Of a DNA stretch of 64,000 nucleotides, positions 9,843 through 19,532 are shown in pieces. The position numbers and the translations under genes are program-made. The first letter of the stretch is position 1; each line of letters opens with the position of its first letter. The stretch lies in assembly GCF_000973105.1 (NCBI RefSeq), contig NC_015844.1, positions 4,088,501-4,152,500 on the forward strand, read 5' to 3'. Origin of the DNA: Zobellia galactanivorans (GTDB taxonomy: Bacteria > Bacteroidota > Bacteroidia > Flavobacteriales > Flavobacteriaceae). The notes under the pieces were generated by a model that saw only the letters and a program-made list of their open reading frames with translations, was not told where the DNA came from and searched no databases.

Positions 9843-12800
9843 CTAGAAAGTTATTTTTGCGCGTAAGCCAATATTCCGGGCAGATGGGTTGGAAGCAAAT
9901 TCCGAACCTTGAGAGGATAGGCTGGCATCCTTATTGGAAACTTCGGGGTCAAAATTTTCATTGTTTTTGTACAGTAGGGCTAGGTTTCTTCCGAATAAGG
10001 AAAGATCAACAGCGCTAAGTCCAATTTTTTGAACGGTCTTTTTGGGCAGGGAGTAAGACAAGGTAACCTGTCTTAACTTTACATAAGAGGCATCGTAGAT
10101 CCATCTTTCCGCCCTTGCAAATGGGTTCCATCTAAAGTTGTCTAGATCTTTATAAACGGTATTGGGACTTCCATCTTCAAAAACACCGTCAAAAAGGTAT
10201 CCACCGCCATCTTCAAGGGGGTCACGAACGGAAACACCGTTTGCATTAGTGCCCGTAGTGCTTGTTAAAGCTCCCGTAGCCCAGCCATCTTGGTTGGTTC
10301 TAGAGTAGACGTCGCCGCCAATTTTAGCATCGATCAAAACCGATAGGTTGATGTTTTTGTAAGTGAAGGAGTTTGTGATCCCACCAAGCCAATCGGGCAT
10401 TATGTTGCCAAGCTTTTTTAGTTCACTGGTCAAAGGAACGCCATCGGCATCAACAATAGGTTTTCCATTTTCGTGATATACGAAGCCTTTCCCCCACATA
10501 TCGCCATAAGCACCGCCTACATCTGCAACTACGATTATTTGGTTGCCTTCTGCCTTGAATAATTCGAGACGTTCGATATTATCGTTTAAGGAAATGATCT
10601 TACTGGTGTTCTTCGCGTAATTCGCGGTAATGTCCCAAGAGAAGTTTTGGGTTTGGATAGGTGTTCCCGATAAGATGAGTTCTACACCTTCATTATTTAC
10701 CTGACCCGCGTTTATGACCTGGGAGTTAAAGCCGGAAGTTGGTGAAACTGGGGCGCTAAGTATTTGATTTTTTGCCACGGATTTGTAAAGCGTTAAATCA
10801 ATTCCCAATCTGTTATTGAAAAACTTGGTGTCTAAACCTACTTCACTAGAGGTAACCAGCTCGTTTACCAAATCGGATGGTGGCATGGCCGTACTCAAAC
10901 TGAAGGATGCATTATCGCCATAAGGCGTTGCGGCATTGTATGTGGCATCTAAACGATAAGGGTCTGTATCGTTACCCACCTGTGCAACACTTAACCTGAT
11001 TTTACCAAAACTTAGCAAACTCTTATTGGTTTTAAATGTTTCGGAGAACAACCAGCTCGTGGTTGCGGAAGGATAGAAATACGAATTGTTTGCTTCGGGT
11101 AGTGTAGATGACCAATCGTTTCTGCCGGTCAAATCAAGATAAAGTTGACTTTTATAGCCAAGTGAAAGGGCTAGGTATGCACTTTGGATTTCCTTCTCTC
11201 TTTGAAAGAAGGTGGTAGTAGGGGTTTCTTTGGCATTGGATAGGGAATAGGTGTCCGGTACCACTAATTTATTTACAAAGGAGTTCTGTAAACGGTACTG
11301 GTTGTTCATGATATTTGAACCTAGGTTGGCCGAGAGCGATAAGTCGTCCGTGATATTCTTAACGGCGGACAATAAGATATCTGCGTTGATTTCTTGACGG
11401 AAGTAGTTGCTGACGCTATAGCGACCCTCAGGGTCATTATTGCCATAGTATGCCCTTATTAGTTCAACTTGTTCATTGGAATAGTCTATACCTGCCCTGG
11501 TAGTAAGGCTTAACCAGTCGTTAAATTGGTATTTGAGGCTGGCCGAACCTATCAACCTATTTTTGGTTTGTGGGTTGAGGTTTTTGTACTGGATCCAATA
11601 CGGGTTGTTGTGCCATCTGTCGATCCAGCTGATTTGTGTTCCGTCTGGATTTTCAATATTGTTTTTCATATACTCCCAATCTACCTGTCTTGCGGTCCAA
11701 ATGGTTTGCATACCTATGTTGTTAAAGGTATATCCGGAACCGTTCAGGTTTCCGTGGGAACTGATGTAGGAAGCCTTTGCCTCAAAAGATAATTTATCCG
11801 TTAGGTCCGTGCTACCTGAAAAGTTGATGGTATTCTTTATTTGGTTGGTATTCGGTACCATACCTGTTTGGTCCGAGTTGGTAACCGATAGGCGCATAGT
11901 GCCCCATTCACCCGAATTGCTCATGGCTACATTGGTAACCCGTGTTATCCCTGTCTCGTAAAAGTTTTTAATGTTGTTTGGATTGGATACCCATGGAGTG
12001 GGGATACGTTCTCCGGTAGCTGGGTCGATTGGCGAGTTGAATTGTGGGAGTGATAGGATTTGACCGGGAGTTTGGGGGAAGCCCGCTTCAACCGCCCAGT
12101 ACAATTTGCCACCTGGAACTATATCCTCAGCCTGTACTTCATAATCTAAACGTGGGCCAAAACTTTCGTCTACACCATCATTTTTACCTCCGTTCAGTCC
12201 GTCTTTATACCAATACTGTTGACCGCCACCTTGACCGTATTCGTTCTGGTAATCCGGTAATAGAAGGGGCGAGCTCATGGTGACGGAATTTTCTATAGAA
12301 ACAGAAAAGCCTTTGCCTTTTCCTGATTTGGTAGTTATAAGAACAACACCGTTTGCTCCTCTCGAGCCGTAAAGTGCCGCGGCGTTCCCGCCTTTTAAGA
12401 TGGTCATTTCGGCAATATCGGAAGGGTTGATGTCCGCTGCACCGTTACCCATATCGGTAAAATCGTAGCCACCATTGGAGCTGGATACCACGGTGTTATC
12501 TATAGGTATGCCATCTACAACAAACAAAGGTTGGTTGTTTCCCGTCAATGATTGGTTACCCCTTATGGTTATCCGTGATGACGCACCTACGTTTCCGTTG
12601 GAGCTGTTTACGAAAACACCGGCTGATTTACCCGCCAAGGCGTTGATAACATTCGTTTCCGAGGTGTTTTTAATATCGTCGCCATCTATCTCCTGTACGG
12701 CGTAACCCAAGGCTTTTTTCTCTCGGGTAATACCTAAGGCGGTAACGACAACCTCGTTTAGTGATTGTACGTTTGGTTCTAAAGTAATATTGATGGTTGG

Positions 12801-13085
12801 GCTCGTTCCAACGCTAACACTCTTTTCAGTATACCCGATGTAACTGAATTTTAAAACATCACCGTTGTCGGCTTCAATGGTATAGTTACCATCAAAGTCG
12901 GTAACGGTACCCTTATTGGAACTTTCGTTGAGGACGGTGACCCCTAAGAGAGGTATTCCGGTTTCGTCTACAATGGTTCCAGAGATGTTTGGGCTCTGTC
13001 CTTGCATCGCACTTGCCAATAAAGAGCAAATGCCAAATAGCAGTAGTTTAATTTTTTTGGAAGGTAATTTGTTGATGGCTTTCAT
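9843..13085 (-). CDS. SusC-like TonB-dependent transporter
   Basis: A 1080-residue outer-membrane barrel that imports oligosaccharides using TonB energy. It has a signal peptide (to about residue 30), a carboxypeptidase-D-like repeat (about 32-110, with GTVTDFDGNYTI and FSYIGYTEKSV), a linker NEVVVTALGI, a plug (about 120-250, with PLFVVDGIPIDN and ALYGSRGANGVVLITTK), then a beta barrel ending in NIGLRAKITF with the expected terminal Phe. Its partner susD follows. The 215-bp gap upstream probably holds the locus promoter; I find no convincing TAnnTTTG box there. The tandem AraC regulators beyond the serine dehydratase are candidate regulators. Confidence 0.95.
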   Translation of the reverse strand: MKAINKLPSKKIKLLLFGICSLLASAMQGQSPNISGTIVDETGIPLLGVTVLNESSNKGTVTDFDGNYTIEADNGDVLKFSYIGYTEKSVSVGTSPTINITLEPNVQSLNEVVVTALGITREKKALGYAVQEIDGDDIKNTSETNVINALAGKSAGVFVNSSNGNVGASSRITIRGNQSLTGNNQPLFVVDGIPIDNTVVSSSNGGYDFTDMGNGAADINPSDIAEMTILKGGNAAALYGSRGANGVVLITTKSGKGKGFSVSIENSVTMSSPLLLPDYQNEYGQGGGQQYWYKDGLNGGKNDGVDESFGPRLDYEVQAEDIVPGGKLYWAVEAGFPQTPGQILSLPQFNSPIDPATGERIPTPWVSNPNNIKNFYETGITRVTNVAMSNSGEWGTMRLSVTNSDQTGMVPNTNQIKNTINFSGSTDLTDKLSFEAKASYISSHGNLNGSGYTFNNIGMQTIWTARQVDWEYMKNNIENPDGTQISWIDRWHNNPYWIQYKNLNPQTKNRLIGSASLKYQFNDWLSLTTRAGIDYSNEQVELIRAYYGNNDPEGRYSVSNYFRQEINADILLSAVKNITDDLSLSANLGSNIMNNQYRLQNSFVNKLVVPDTYSLSNAKETPTTTFFQREKEIQSAYLALSLGYKSQLYLDLTGRNDWSSTLPEANNSYFYPSATTSWLFSETFKTNKSLLSFGKIRLSVAQVGNDTDPYRLDATYNAATPYGDNASFSLSTAMPPSDLVNELVTSSEVGLDTKFFNNRLGIDLTLYKSVAKNQILSAPVSPTSGFNSQVINAGQVNNEGVELILSGTPIQTQNFSWDITANYAKNTSKIISLNDNIERLELFKAEGNQIIVVADVGGAYGDMWGKGFVYHENGKPIVDADGVPLTSELKKLGNIMPDWLGGITNSFTYKNINLSVLIDAKIGGDVYSRTNQDGWATGALTSTTGTNANGVSVRDPLEDGGGYLFDGVFEDGSPNTVYKDLDNFRWNPFARAERWIYDASYVKLRQVTLSYSLPKKTVQKIGLSAVDLSLFGRNLALLYKNNENFDPEVSNKDASLSSQGSEFASNPSARNIGLRAKITF

Positions 13086-13300
13086 AGATTATTAATATGA
13101 GTTTAATAATACTATAAAGTTAATATAGTCATCGTTGCATATTAGTTGATATGTTGCCCATATGATATACTATTTTGACGGAAATTCGCCGAAGTGGCTA
13201 AATGGGATAGTTATAGTAAAGTATTACTTGTTAAATAGATATGCGAAAGTAGTTTAAATGCGGAATCGAATTAAGGTGGTGGTTAAGTTAGGAGGATAGC

Positions 13301-14884
13301 TTAGCAGTTTTTAAAGCCTGTAGAAACCACGTTTTTGTTGTTGTTCAATTGGTTTTCGATTTTCTTGGCGGTTTTGGTGATGGCCAATCCACCAAGGCCG
13401 GTACACCTTAAGGTATGGGGTATGGCGTCACCTACCTTTTTCATGGTTTCGATTACCTCGTCTAAAGGTATGACCTGGTCGTAATCGGAAAGCGCCATGT
13501 TGGCCGATGATATGGCCGTTGAGGCGGCCATTACATTTCGGTTGAGGCAAGGGGCTTCGACGCGGTCCGCAACCGTATCACAAATAAGTCCTAACGAACT
13601 TTGAAGCGCCATGGATGCCGCTGCCAATGCTTGGTTTAACGAACCTTCTTTTAGGGTAACGACCCCAGCTGCGGCCATACCGGAAGCGGAACCGCATTCG
13701 CCCATACAACCGCCAACTTCTGCGGAAAACGTTGCATGTGCGGTAATGAAAACGCCGATGAGACCGGCTGCTAGCATGGCTTGTACCATAAGTTCCCTAG
13801 AGAGCCCCATGGTTGTGCCCGTGCCGATAATAGTACCGGGCAATGCTCCGCAGGACCCGGCTGTGGGGGCGGCAACGATTACTCCCATGGAACTTTTTAC
13901 TTCCATCATGGCCGAGGTGAACATGATGGAGTTGTTGAGGACATCGCCACGAACAAGTTCTTTTTTGGTCATTTTCTTTTTAAAAACCAATGATTGGCTT
14001 CCTAGTATTCGGTCATCATAGTGGGTGCCTTTTAGGCCAAGGTCGATAGAGTTTTTCATGATATCTACTATCGTTCCCATTTTTTCGAAGACTTCGTCCG
14101 AAGATATATTGCCCCTAGTGCTTTCGTAAGCGACGGCCAGTTCCCATAGGCTTAGGTTTTTGTCCTTGTTGTATTCGAGCATTTCCTCTACCGTAATAAA
14201 AGGAACGCTTAGATTTTTTCTCGATTTAATGGGGAGTACCGGTTCTATTGATATGATGTCGTTTGCGTCTTGTAGCGCCGTAATGCTTTCAAACAGAATC
14301 TTTTGGTCGCCCGAATTTGAGTTGATCAAGACAAATGTGCTGCCGTTTGGATAAATGGTACTCTCCTTAAGGTCTAGCGTTTTAAGGGTGTTGGCGGTTT
14401 GCTTAGGTGTGTCCGAGTAAATTAAGGTGGTGTGGAGGTCTCCGAATAGTGAAACTGGGGTTTGGTCTATTTCTATGATTTCGATCATGCCGCCGCCTGT
14501 GGATAGGCCTATGACTTGGTGGCTCGTTTTTTCGTTTTTTAATGTTATTTTGTAAGTATTGGGATGGGTGGCGCCAATAGGGTGTATATCTATGGTTACC
14601 TTAATATGGGCTTCATCCATATGGAGCTGGTAGTCCTTTAGTCGCTCGTCATCCGCATTCCAGCCTAACAGGCCTCCAAAAAGTCCCATATCGGATCCCT
14701 GTCCCGAATGGGTCGTGGCCAATGATCCATTGGGGTCGAATTCAATGTAGACTTCCGTAATGTCGTTTTTCATAATGTCTCTGCAGATTCTGCCAATTCG
14801 CAGTGCCGCTGCACAGTGGGAGCTTGAGGGGCCTCTCATTACGGGTCCTATTACGTCATTGAAAATACTGGGGAATAAGCTCAT
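13301..14884 (-). CDS. L-serine dehydratase-like Fe-S enzyme
   Basis: A 527-residue single-chain enzyme of the iron-sulfur L-serine ammonia-lyase family, which converts serine to pyruvate and ammonia. The beta domain begins IFNDVIGPVMRGPSSSHC. The alpha domain has APTAGSCGALPG (C345) and GGCMGECGSASGMAAAG (C393, C397), the regions that supply [4Fe-4S] ligands, and a late Cys in TLRCTGLGGLAITK. It is longer than the roughly 455-475 residues common for one-chain forms. The usual SSSHT is SSSHC here. It shares the strand of the GH95 locus but is 215 bp upstream of susC, so co-transcription is uncertain. A substrate other than serine cannot be excluded. Confidence 0.82.
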   Translation of the reverse strand: MSLFPSIFNDVIGPVMRGPSSSHCAAALRIGRICRDIMKNDITEVYIEFDPNGSLATTHSGQGSDMGLFGGLLGWNADDERLKDYQLHMDEAHIKVTIDIHPIGATHPNTYKITLKNEKTSHQVIGLSTGGGMIEIIEIDQTPVSLFGDLHTTLIYSDTPKQTANTLKTLDLKESTIYPNGSTFVLINSNSGDQKILFESITALQDANDIISIEPVLPIKSRKNLSVPFITVEEMLEYNKDKNLSLWELAVAYESTRGNISSDEVFEKMGTIVDIMKNSIDLGLKGTHYDDRILGSQSLVFKKKMTKKELVRGDVLNNSIMFTSAMMEVKSSMGVIVAAPTAGSCGALPGTIIGTGTTMGLSRELMVQAMLAAGLIGVFITAHATFSAEVGGCMGECGSASGMAAAGVVTLKEGSLNQALAAASMALQSSLGLICDTVADRVEAPCLNRNVMAASTAISSANMALSDYDQVIPLDEVIETMKKVGDAIPHTLRCTGLGGLAITKTAKKIENQLNNNKNVVSTGFKNC

Positions 14885-15093
14885 TGTAAAAAGTATATGG
14901 GTGAATGTTGCCTTGTTGTTTTTTAAAGTTATGAATTTTCTAAATATTCATATTTATATGTGATAAAAAGAGTAAAGTCTTTCGTTTTTTATGGATTATT
15001 GGTTATTGTTTGATGAAAATGCTGTTGATTCGTCTAAGTTAATACTTTTTTTGTAAATTCGAGTTTGTAACTCTATTTAAAAAAGTCTTATAA

Positions 15094-15966
15094 ATGAACG
15101 CTATTGGGTTTAAAGTACCTTTTTTTAGAGGTAAATCTTTATATATAGAAGAATGGAGTGATCGCAATTTTTACAAGGCGGTGCATTTTCATGAAGAATA
15201 CCAATTGACCTATATTTTTAAGGGGGAAGGAACCCTTGTGGTCGGTTCAAAGAGTTATGGTTTCAAACCGGGTGATTCATATCTGTTCGGGAAAAATTTG
15301 CCCCATGTTTTTAGAAATGAAAATAACGAAGCCTTAACCGAAGAGGAGGCCAGGGCCCACTACATTAGTGTGTTTTTTAATGCGGACTCTTTAAATTCTA
15401 TGTTGAATGGTGTGCCGGAAACCGGGCCTATTGTCGAACTTATAAAAAAGGCCGACCTAGGGTTGAAGCTAGATCGCTTGCAATCACCCAAACTACTCCG
15501 GTCAATGAGTCGTTTAAAATCGAAGAACGGTTTTGAACGCTTGCTGGAGCTATTGTACATATTGGAAGATATTGCGGTAAACGGAAAAAATGAATGTTTG
15601 GCCAACGAAAATTGTAAAACAATCAGCCACGATGAATATGGCATTCGGAAACTGAACGAGATTTTTAAATTTATGGAGAACAACCACTCCAATAGAATAA
15701 CATTAGAGGATATCGCTACGCGTTTTAATATGAATCCTTCCTCTTTTTGTCGATTTTTTAAATCTAGAACCCAAAAGACCTTTTCGCAATTTCTGATAGA
15801 GTTACGGGTGGCCAAGGCCTGTGAGTTAATGCGGTCCGGTGCGCACAATGCCAGCGAAACCTGCTTTACGACCGGGTTTACGAACCTTTCTAATTTTCAC
15901 AGGCAGTTCAAGAGTGTTATAGGTATGACGCCGACCCAGTATAGGGATAGTGTGGCTACGTTTTGA
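15094..15966 (+). CDS. AraC-family regulator with cupin sensor domain (copy 1)
   Basis: A 290-residue transcription regulator. The N-terminal half is a cupin-like sugar-sensing fold (FHEEYQLTYIFKGEGTLVVG, then FKPGDSYLFGKNLPH). The C-terminal 100 residues are the double helix-turn-helix, with FNMNPSSFCRFFKS and ETCFTTGFTNLSNFHRQFK. It is divergent from the serine dehydratase and next to the GH95 locus. A weak promoter is possible: TTG at 15024-15026 and TACTTTTT at 15043-15050, seven of eight matches to TAnnTTTG. The next gene is a paralog in the same orientation, 65 bp away, and the pair is probably one transcript. Control of the neighbouring sugar genes is inferred. Confidence 0.88.
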   Translation: MNAIGFKVPFFRGKSLYIEEWSDRNFYKAVHFHEEYQLTYIFKGEGTLVVGSKSYGFKPGDSYLFGKNLPHVFRNENNEALTEEEARAHYISVFFNADSLNSMLNGVPETGPIVELIKKADLGLKLDRLQSPKLLRSMSRLKSKNGFERLLELLYILEDIAVNGKNECLANENCKTISHDEYGIRKLNEIFKFMENNHSNRITLEDIATRFNMNPSSFCRFFKSRTQKTFSQFLIELRVAKACELMRSGAHNASETCFTTGFTNLSNFHRQFKSVIGMTPTQYRDSVATF

Positions 15967-16031
15967 AATAGCCTATTTATTAGGGGGGGGCTATGGGAGT
16001 AAGTTGATGTAATAATATAAACCAGACGATT

Positions 16032-16895
16032 ATGAAAAAGATTTTTTCTTTTGGGTCGAATGTTTCCGCCCGATTGTACGATTCGGGCCGTTCTATTGAC
16101 GAATTTGTCGTGTTATTGGTATTACGTGGAAAGGGTGAATTTTTTATTGGGGATAATGTAGTGCCCTTTGTGAAAAATGATTTATTCTTTTTTGCGGGAA
16201 GAATAGCGCGTTCGTTCAATGATGATCAAAATAATGGAAGGGAAAATAAATCGAACAACTTAAAAGTTATATCCTTGTTCTTCAACTTGAGTCAAATTGA
16301 AGAAGCCCTTAACAATGTGCCGGAAGCCTATCATATTAAAAAGCTGATTTCCTTTGCCGATTATGGGTTAAAGTTGTCCTGTACAGAAAACCGGGCTTTG
16401 GCGAATCAAGTCCTTCAAATCCACAAGGCCAAAGGCTTGCATAAGATGTTGTCGTTCTATAAGCTTATAGATCATGCGTCTAGAAACAAAGATATAATGG
16501 TACTGTCGGCAAAAGCGGCGATGAAATGTAATCAGGCAAGTGAAGAGCCGAAGCTGAGAAAAATCTTCGATTTTATTAAAGAGAATCATAGGGATACGAT
16601 CACATTGGAACAAATTTCGGCAATAGCAAACATGTCACCTACCGGATTTTGTCGATTTTTTAAGTCTCATGAACAAAAAACGTTTTCACAGTATTTGGCC
16701 GAAGTTAGAATCGAAAGCGCTTGTAAAATGCTGAAGGATAAGGGGTATTCTATTTCAGATTGTTGTTACGGAAGTGGTTTTAATAATTTATCGAACTTTA
16801 ATCGGCATTTTAAAAAGCAGACCGGGATGTCCCCCTCCGAGTATCGCATTAAAGTAACGGGAGATTGCTCCGGTAAAAACCGCAAGTGTGCCTAG
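16032..16895 (+). CDS. AraC-family regulator (copy 2, diverged sensor domain)
   Basis: A 287-residue paralog of the preceding regulator. The DNA-binding halves are clearly alike: both have the block FCRFFKS followed by QKTFSQ, and both have NLSNF before the last helix, here followed by NRHFKKQTGMSPSEYR. The sensor half is more diverged, with FVVLLVLRGKGEFFIGDN and no obvious HxH motif. This suggests duplication with conserved DNA recognition and altered ligand recognition. The pair could compete for or co-occupy operators of the adjacent locus; that is inference. Confidence 0.87.
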   Translation: MKKIFSFGSNVSARLYDSGRSIDEFVVLLVLRGKGEFFIGDNVVPFVKNDLFFFAGRIARSFNDDQNNGRENKSNNLKVISLFFNLSQIEEALNNVPEAYHIKKLISFADYGLKLSCTENRALANQVLQIHKAKGLHKMLSFYKLIDHASRNKDIMVLSAKAAMKCNQASEEPKLRKIFDFIKENHRDTITLEQISAIANMSPTGFCRFFKSHEQKTFSQYLAEVRIESACKMLKDKGYSISDCCYGSGFNNLSNFNRHFKKQTGMSPSEYRIKVTGDCSGKNRKCA

Positions 16896-17050
16896 ATAAG
16901 GCTTTAATAGGCAGGTATTTTGAAACCAATCGAGCTACTTTAAAAGTTAGGAATTAAGGAAAAACGGGGGCGGGTCGGCAAAGAAAACAAGAAAATAGTA
17001 TTGTTTTCGGCTAAAATGTATAACATGATTTCGTAAAATCTACCCTAATA

Positions 17051-17077
17051 TTGTGTGGCTTCTAGATGATACCTTTG
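17051..17077 (+). promoter_or_regulatory. Putative Bacteroidota promoter for the DPP-type peptidase
   Basis: TACCTTTG at 17070-17077 is an exact match to the TAnnTTTG -7 element of Bacteroidota. A TTG lies at 17051-17053, 16 bp upstream, slightly closer than usual for the -33 box. Transcription would begin near 17084, leaving a leader of about 55 bases before the peptidase start. Confidence 0.45.
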
Positions 17078-17139
17078 GGTGTTGTAGGGCAAAAGAAAAT
17101 TATTATCTAACAAGAGATTATTTGTAAAGAGGAATAACT

Positions 17140-19377
17140 ATGAAGAGAGCTGTATTGAACGTTCTATTGGCAATTTTGGTATTTGTGAATGTGGGCTATG
17201 CGCAAGAAGCGAAAAAACTGACCTTGGCCGATATTTATAAAAACGGTGAGTTTGGCCAGAAAGGCTATGGTCCGATCAGGTGGATGAAAGACAATAAGGG
17301 CTATTCTACATTGGAGGCGAACAAAGATTTATCAGGTAAGGATATCGTTAAGTACGATGCCAAAACCGGACGAAGGTCCATTGTCGTTTCAGCGGCCGAT
17401 TTAATACCTCAGGGAAGTGAAAAGCCATTGGTTATCAAAGATTACAAATGGTCTGAAGACAACACAAAACTTCTCGTTTTTACCAATACCAGAAAAGTGT
17501 GGCGCTACCACACCCGTGGCGATTATTGGGTATTGGACCTTGCTACCAAAAAACTGGTCCAATTAGGTAAAACCTTGCCCGAGGCTACTTTAATGTTCGC
17601 CAAGTTTTCCCCAGACGGTTCTAGGGTCGGCTACGTTAGCAACCTGAATATTTATGTAGAGGATTTGAATACGAACAGCTTTACCCAGATTACCAAAGAT
17701 GGGGGTGATCATATTATTAATGGCACCTTTGATTGGGTCTATGAGGAAGAATTGAATTGTAGGGACGGGTTTCGATGGAGTCCCGACGGAGAGCATATCG
17801 CGTACTGGCAATCCAATACAGAAGGTGTGGGCACTTTTTATATGATCAATAATCTCGATTCTATTTATTCAAAGCCTATTCCAATGCCTTACCCTAAGGT
17901 GGGCACACAACTTTCCGCCGTAAAAGTAGGCGTAGTACCGGCAAAAGGAGGAAGTACAAAATGGTTTGATATTCCCGGGGACCCAAGAAATAATTATTTG
18001 GCCCGAATGGACTTTATTCCGAATTCTAACGAAGTAATGATCCAACAGCTCAATCGTCCCCAAAACACGAATAAGGTGTATGTGGCCAATGTTGAAACCC
18101 TTGAATTCAAAAATATTCTAACAGAGAAAGATGAAGCCTTTTTGGATATTCACGATGATATTCGATGGTTGGATAATGAGAGATATTTTACATGGTCTAG
18201 CGAACGCGATGGTTGGTTGAAACTATATAAGGTCTCAAGAGATGGTTCGGATATTCAGCCGATTACCAAAGGGGACTTTGATGTAGTGAGTATCAACTGT
18301 ATAGATCCCAAAAGTGGTTATGTATACTATATCGCTTCGCCCGATAACTTTACGCAACGTTATTTGTACAGAAGTAGGATTGATGGAAAGGGTACTGCCC
18401 AGCGTGTAACACCGGCGTCAAATTCAGGTCAGAACTCTTATCAGATTTCTCAAAATGCCAAATGGGGAATACATGTATTCCAAAATGCAACGACACCGTC
18501 CGTATATTCGCTGGTAAGTCTACCTTCCCATAAAACGGTACGCGTACTTGAGGATAATAAGGAGCTGAAAGAAAAATATGATGCGCTAAAACTGAATCCT
18601 AAGGAGTTTGTAAAAGTTGATATAGGCGATGATGTTCTTGATGCCTTTATGATCAAACCGATTGATTTTGACCCTTCAAAAAAATACCCATTGTTGTTTT
18701 ACGTGTACGGTGAGCCTGCGGGTGCTACGGTTCAAGATAATTGGGGTGGAGGAAGCCTTTGGGACCAATATATGGCACAACAAGGCTACATCGTAATGAG
18801 CGTTGATAACAGGGGAACGAAAACCCCTAGAGGAAAAAAGTGGAGGAATGCCATATATGGACAGATAGGTATTCTAGCGTCTGAAGACCAAAACAAGGCG
18901 GCAAATAAAATAATCGATACCTATGGCTTTATCGATCCGGCCCGAGTGGGTATTTGGGGATGGAGCGGTGGAGGCCAGATGACCTTGAACTGTATGTTCC
19001 GTTACCCAGGGACTTATAAGTCCGGGTTGGCCGTGAGCTTCGTATCCGATCAAAGATTGTACGATGCCACCTACCAAGAGCGCTATATGGGCCTATTGTC
19101 TGATAATGCCAAAGGCTACCATGACGGTTCCCCTATAAATTTCGCCCAAAACTTAGAAGGTAATCTTATGGTCATACACGGTACGGCAGATGATAACGTG
19201 CACTACCAGAGTTATGAAATGTTGGTAGACAAGCTAATCGCCAATAATAAGATATTTGATATGATGTCTTACCCCATGAGGGCGCATGGCATTTATGAAC
19301 GGGAAAATACTTCATACCATCTAAGACAGACCATGGAAAATTTTTGGAAGGAAAACCTGCCGGCAGGAGGTAAATAA
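17140..19377 (+). CDS. Dipeptidyl peptidase IV-type serine peptidase (S9B)
   Basis: A 745-residue exported prolyl peptidase. A signal peptide (MKRAVLNVLLAILVFVNVGYA) is followed by an eight-bladed propeller containing the double-Glu substrate clamp in DWVYEEEL, then an alpha/beta hydrolase domain. The catalytic triad is readable: S609 in GWSGGG, D684 in HGTADDNVH and H716 in MRAHGIY, with spacing close to human DPP IV. The nucleophile elbow is GWSGGG rather than the common GWSYGG. It should remove X-Pro or X-Ala dipeptides in the periplasm. The aminopeptidase P-type gene downstream would complement it in proline-peptide breakdown. Decayed copies of parts of both genes lie between them. Confidence 0.93.
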   Translation: MKRAVLNVLLAILVFVNVGYAQEAKKLTLADIYKNGEFGQKGYGPIRWMKDNKGYSTLEANKDLSGKDIVKYDAKTGRRSIVVSAADLIPQGSEKPLVIKDYKWSEDNTKLLVFTNTRKVWRYHTRGDYWVLDLATKKLVQLGKTLPEATLMFAKFSPDGSRVGYVSNLNIYVEDLNTNSFTQITKDGGDHIINGTFDWVYEEELNCRDGFRWSPDGEHIAYWQSNTEGVGTFYMINNLDSIYSKPIPMPYPKVGTQLSAVKVGVVPAKGGSTKWFDIPGDPRNNYLARMDFIPNSNEVMIQQLNRPQNTNKVYVANVETLEFKNILTEKDEAFLDIHDDIRWLDNERYFTWSSERDGWLKLYKVSRDGSDIQPITKGDFDVVSINCIDPKSGYVYYIASPDNFTQRYLYRSRIDGKGTAQRVTPASNSGQNSYQISQNAKWGIHVFQNATTPSVYSLVSLPSHKTVRVLEDNKELKEKYDALKLNPKEFVKVDIGDDVLDAFMIKPIDFDPSKKYPLLFYVYGEPAGATVQDNWGGGSLWDQYMAQQGYIVMSVDNRGTKTPRGKKWRNAIYGQIGILASEDQNKAANKIIDTYGFIDPARVGIWGWSGGGQMTLNCMFRYPGTYKSGLAVSFVSDQRLYDATYQERYMGLLSDNAKGYHDGSPINFAQNLEGNLMVIHGTADDNVHYQSYEMLVDKLIANNKIFDMMSYPMRAHGIYERENTSYHLRQTMENFWKENLPAGGK

Positions 19378-19404
19378 GTCCCTTTAAAACTTTTGGTGTC
19401 TTCC

Positions 19405-19485
19405 TTTTTTACAGAAAAGCATGGCACGTAGAGGGGGATTAAAAGAGAACGGGCCCTCTTGTGGGAAACGAGGAAACGGGTAGTA
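19405..19485 (+). pseudogene. Remnant of the 5' end of an aminopeptidase P gene
   Basis: This intergenic stretch aligns with the first ~100 bases of the intact M24 peptidase gene at 21246. It shares ACAGAA, the 10-mer GCACGTAGAG and TTAAA before GAG, in the same order. Further on, after a frame change, it encodes GNEETG where the intact gene encodes GNEEVG. Translation gives MARRGGLKE against IARRAKLKE. The reading frame is broken and no product is expected. It lies directly after the DPP-type peptidase gene, where a full aminopeptidase gene once may have stood. Confidence 0.6.
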
Positions 19486-19532
19486 GTGCTGGAAGCCGAT
19501 TAAGAATTAATTAATTTTCAAAACATTTGACA

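Noticed and set aside
13150-13170. ATATG-N5-CATAT dyad upstream of the first susC as an operator
   Set aside because: Only five paired bases in AT-rich sequence, expected by chance.
13611-14021. 136-codon plus-strand frame inside the serine dehydratase gene
   Set aside because: It is antisense to a well-supported enzyme with all its motifs and has no recognisable domain of its own.
15360-15848. 162-codon minus-strand frame opposite the first AraC gene
   Set aside because: It is a shadow of the AraC coding sequence, with low-complexity Ser/Phe composition and no family match.
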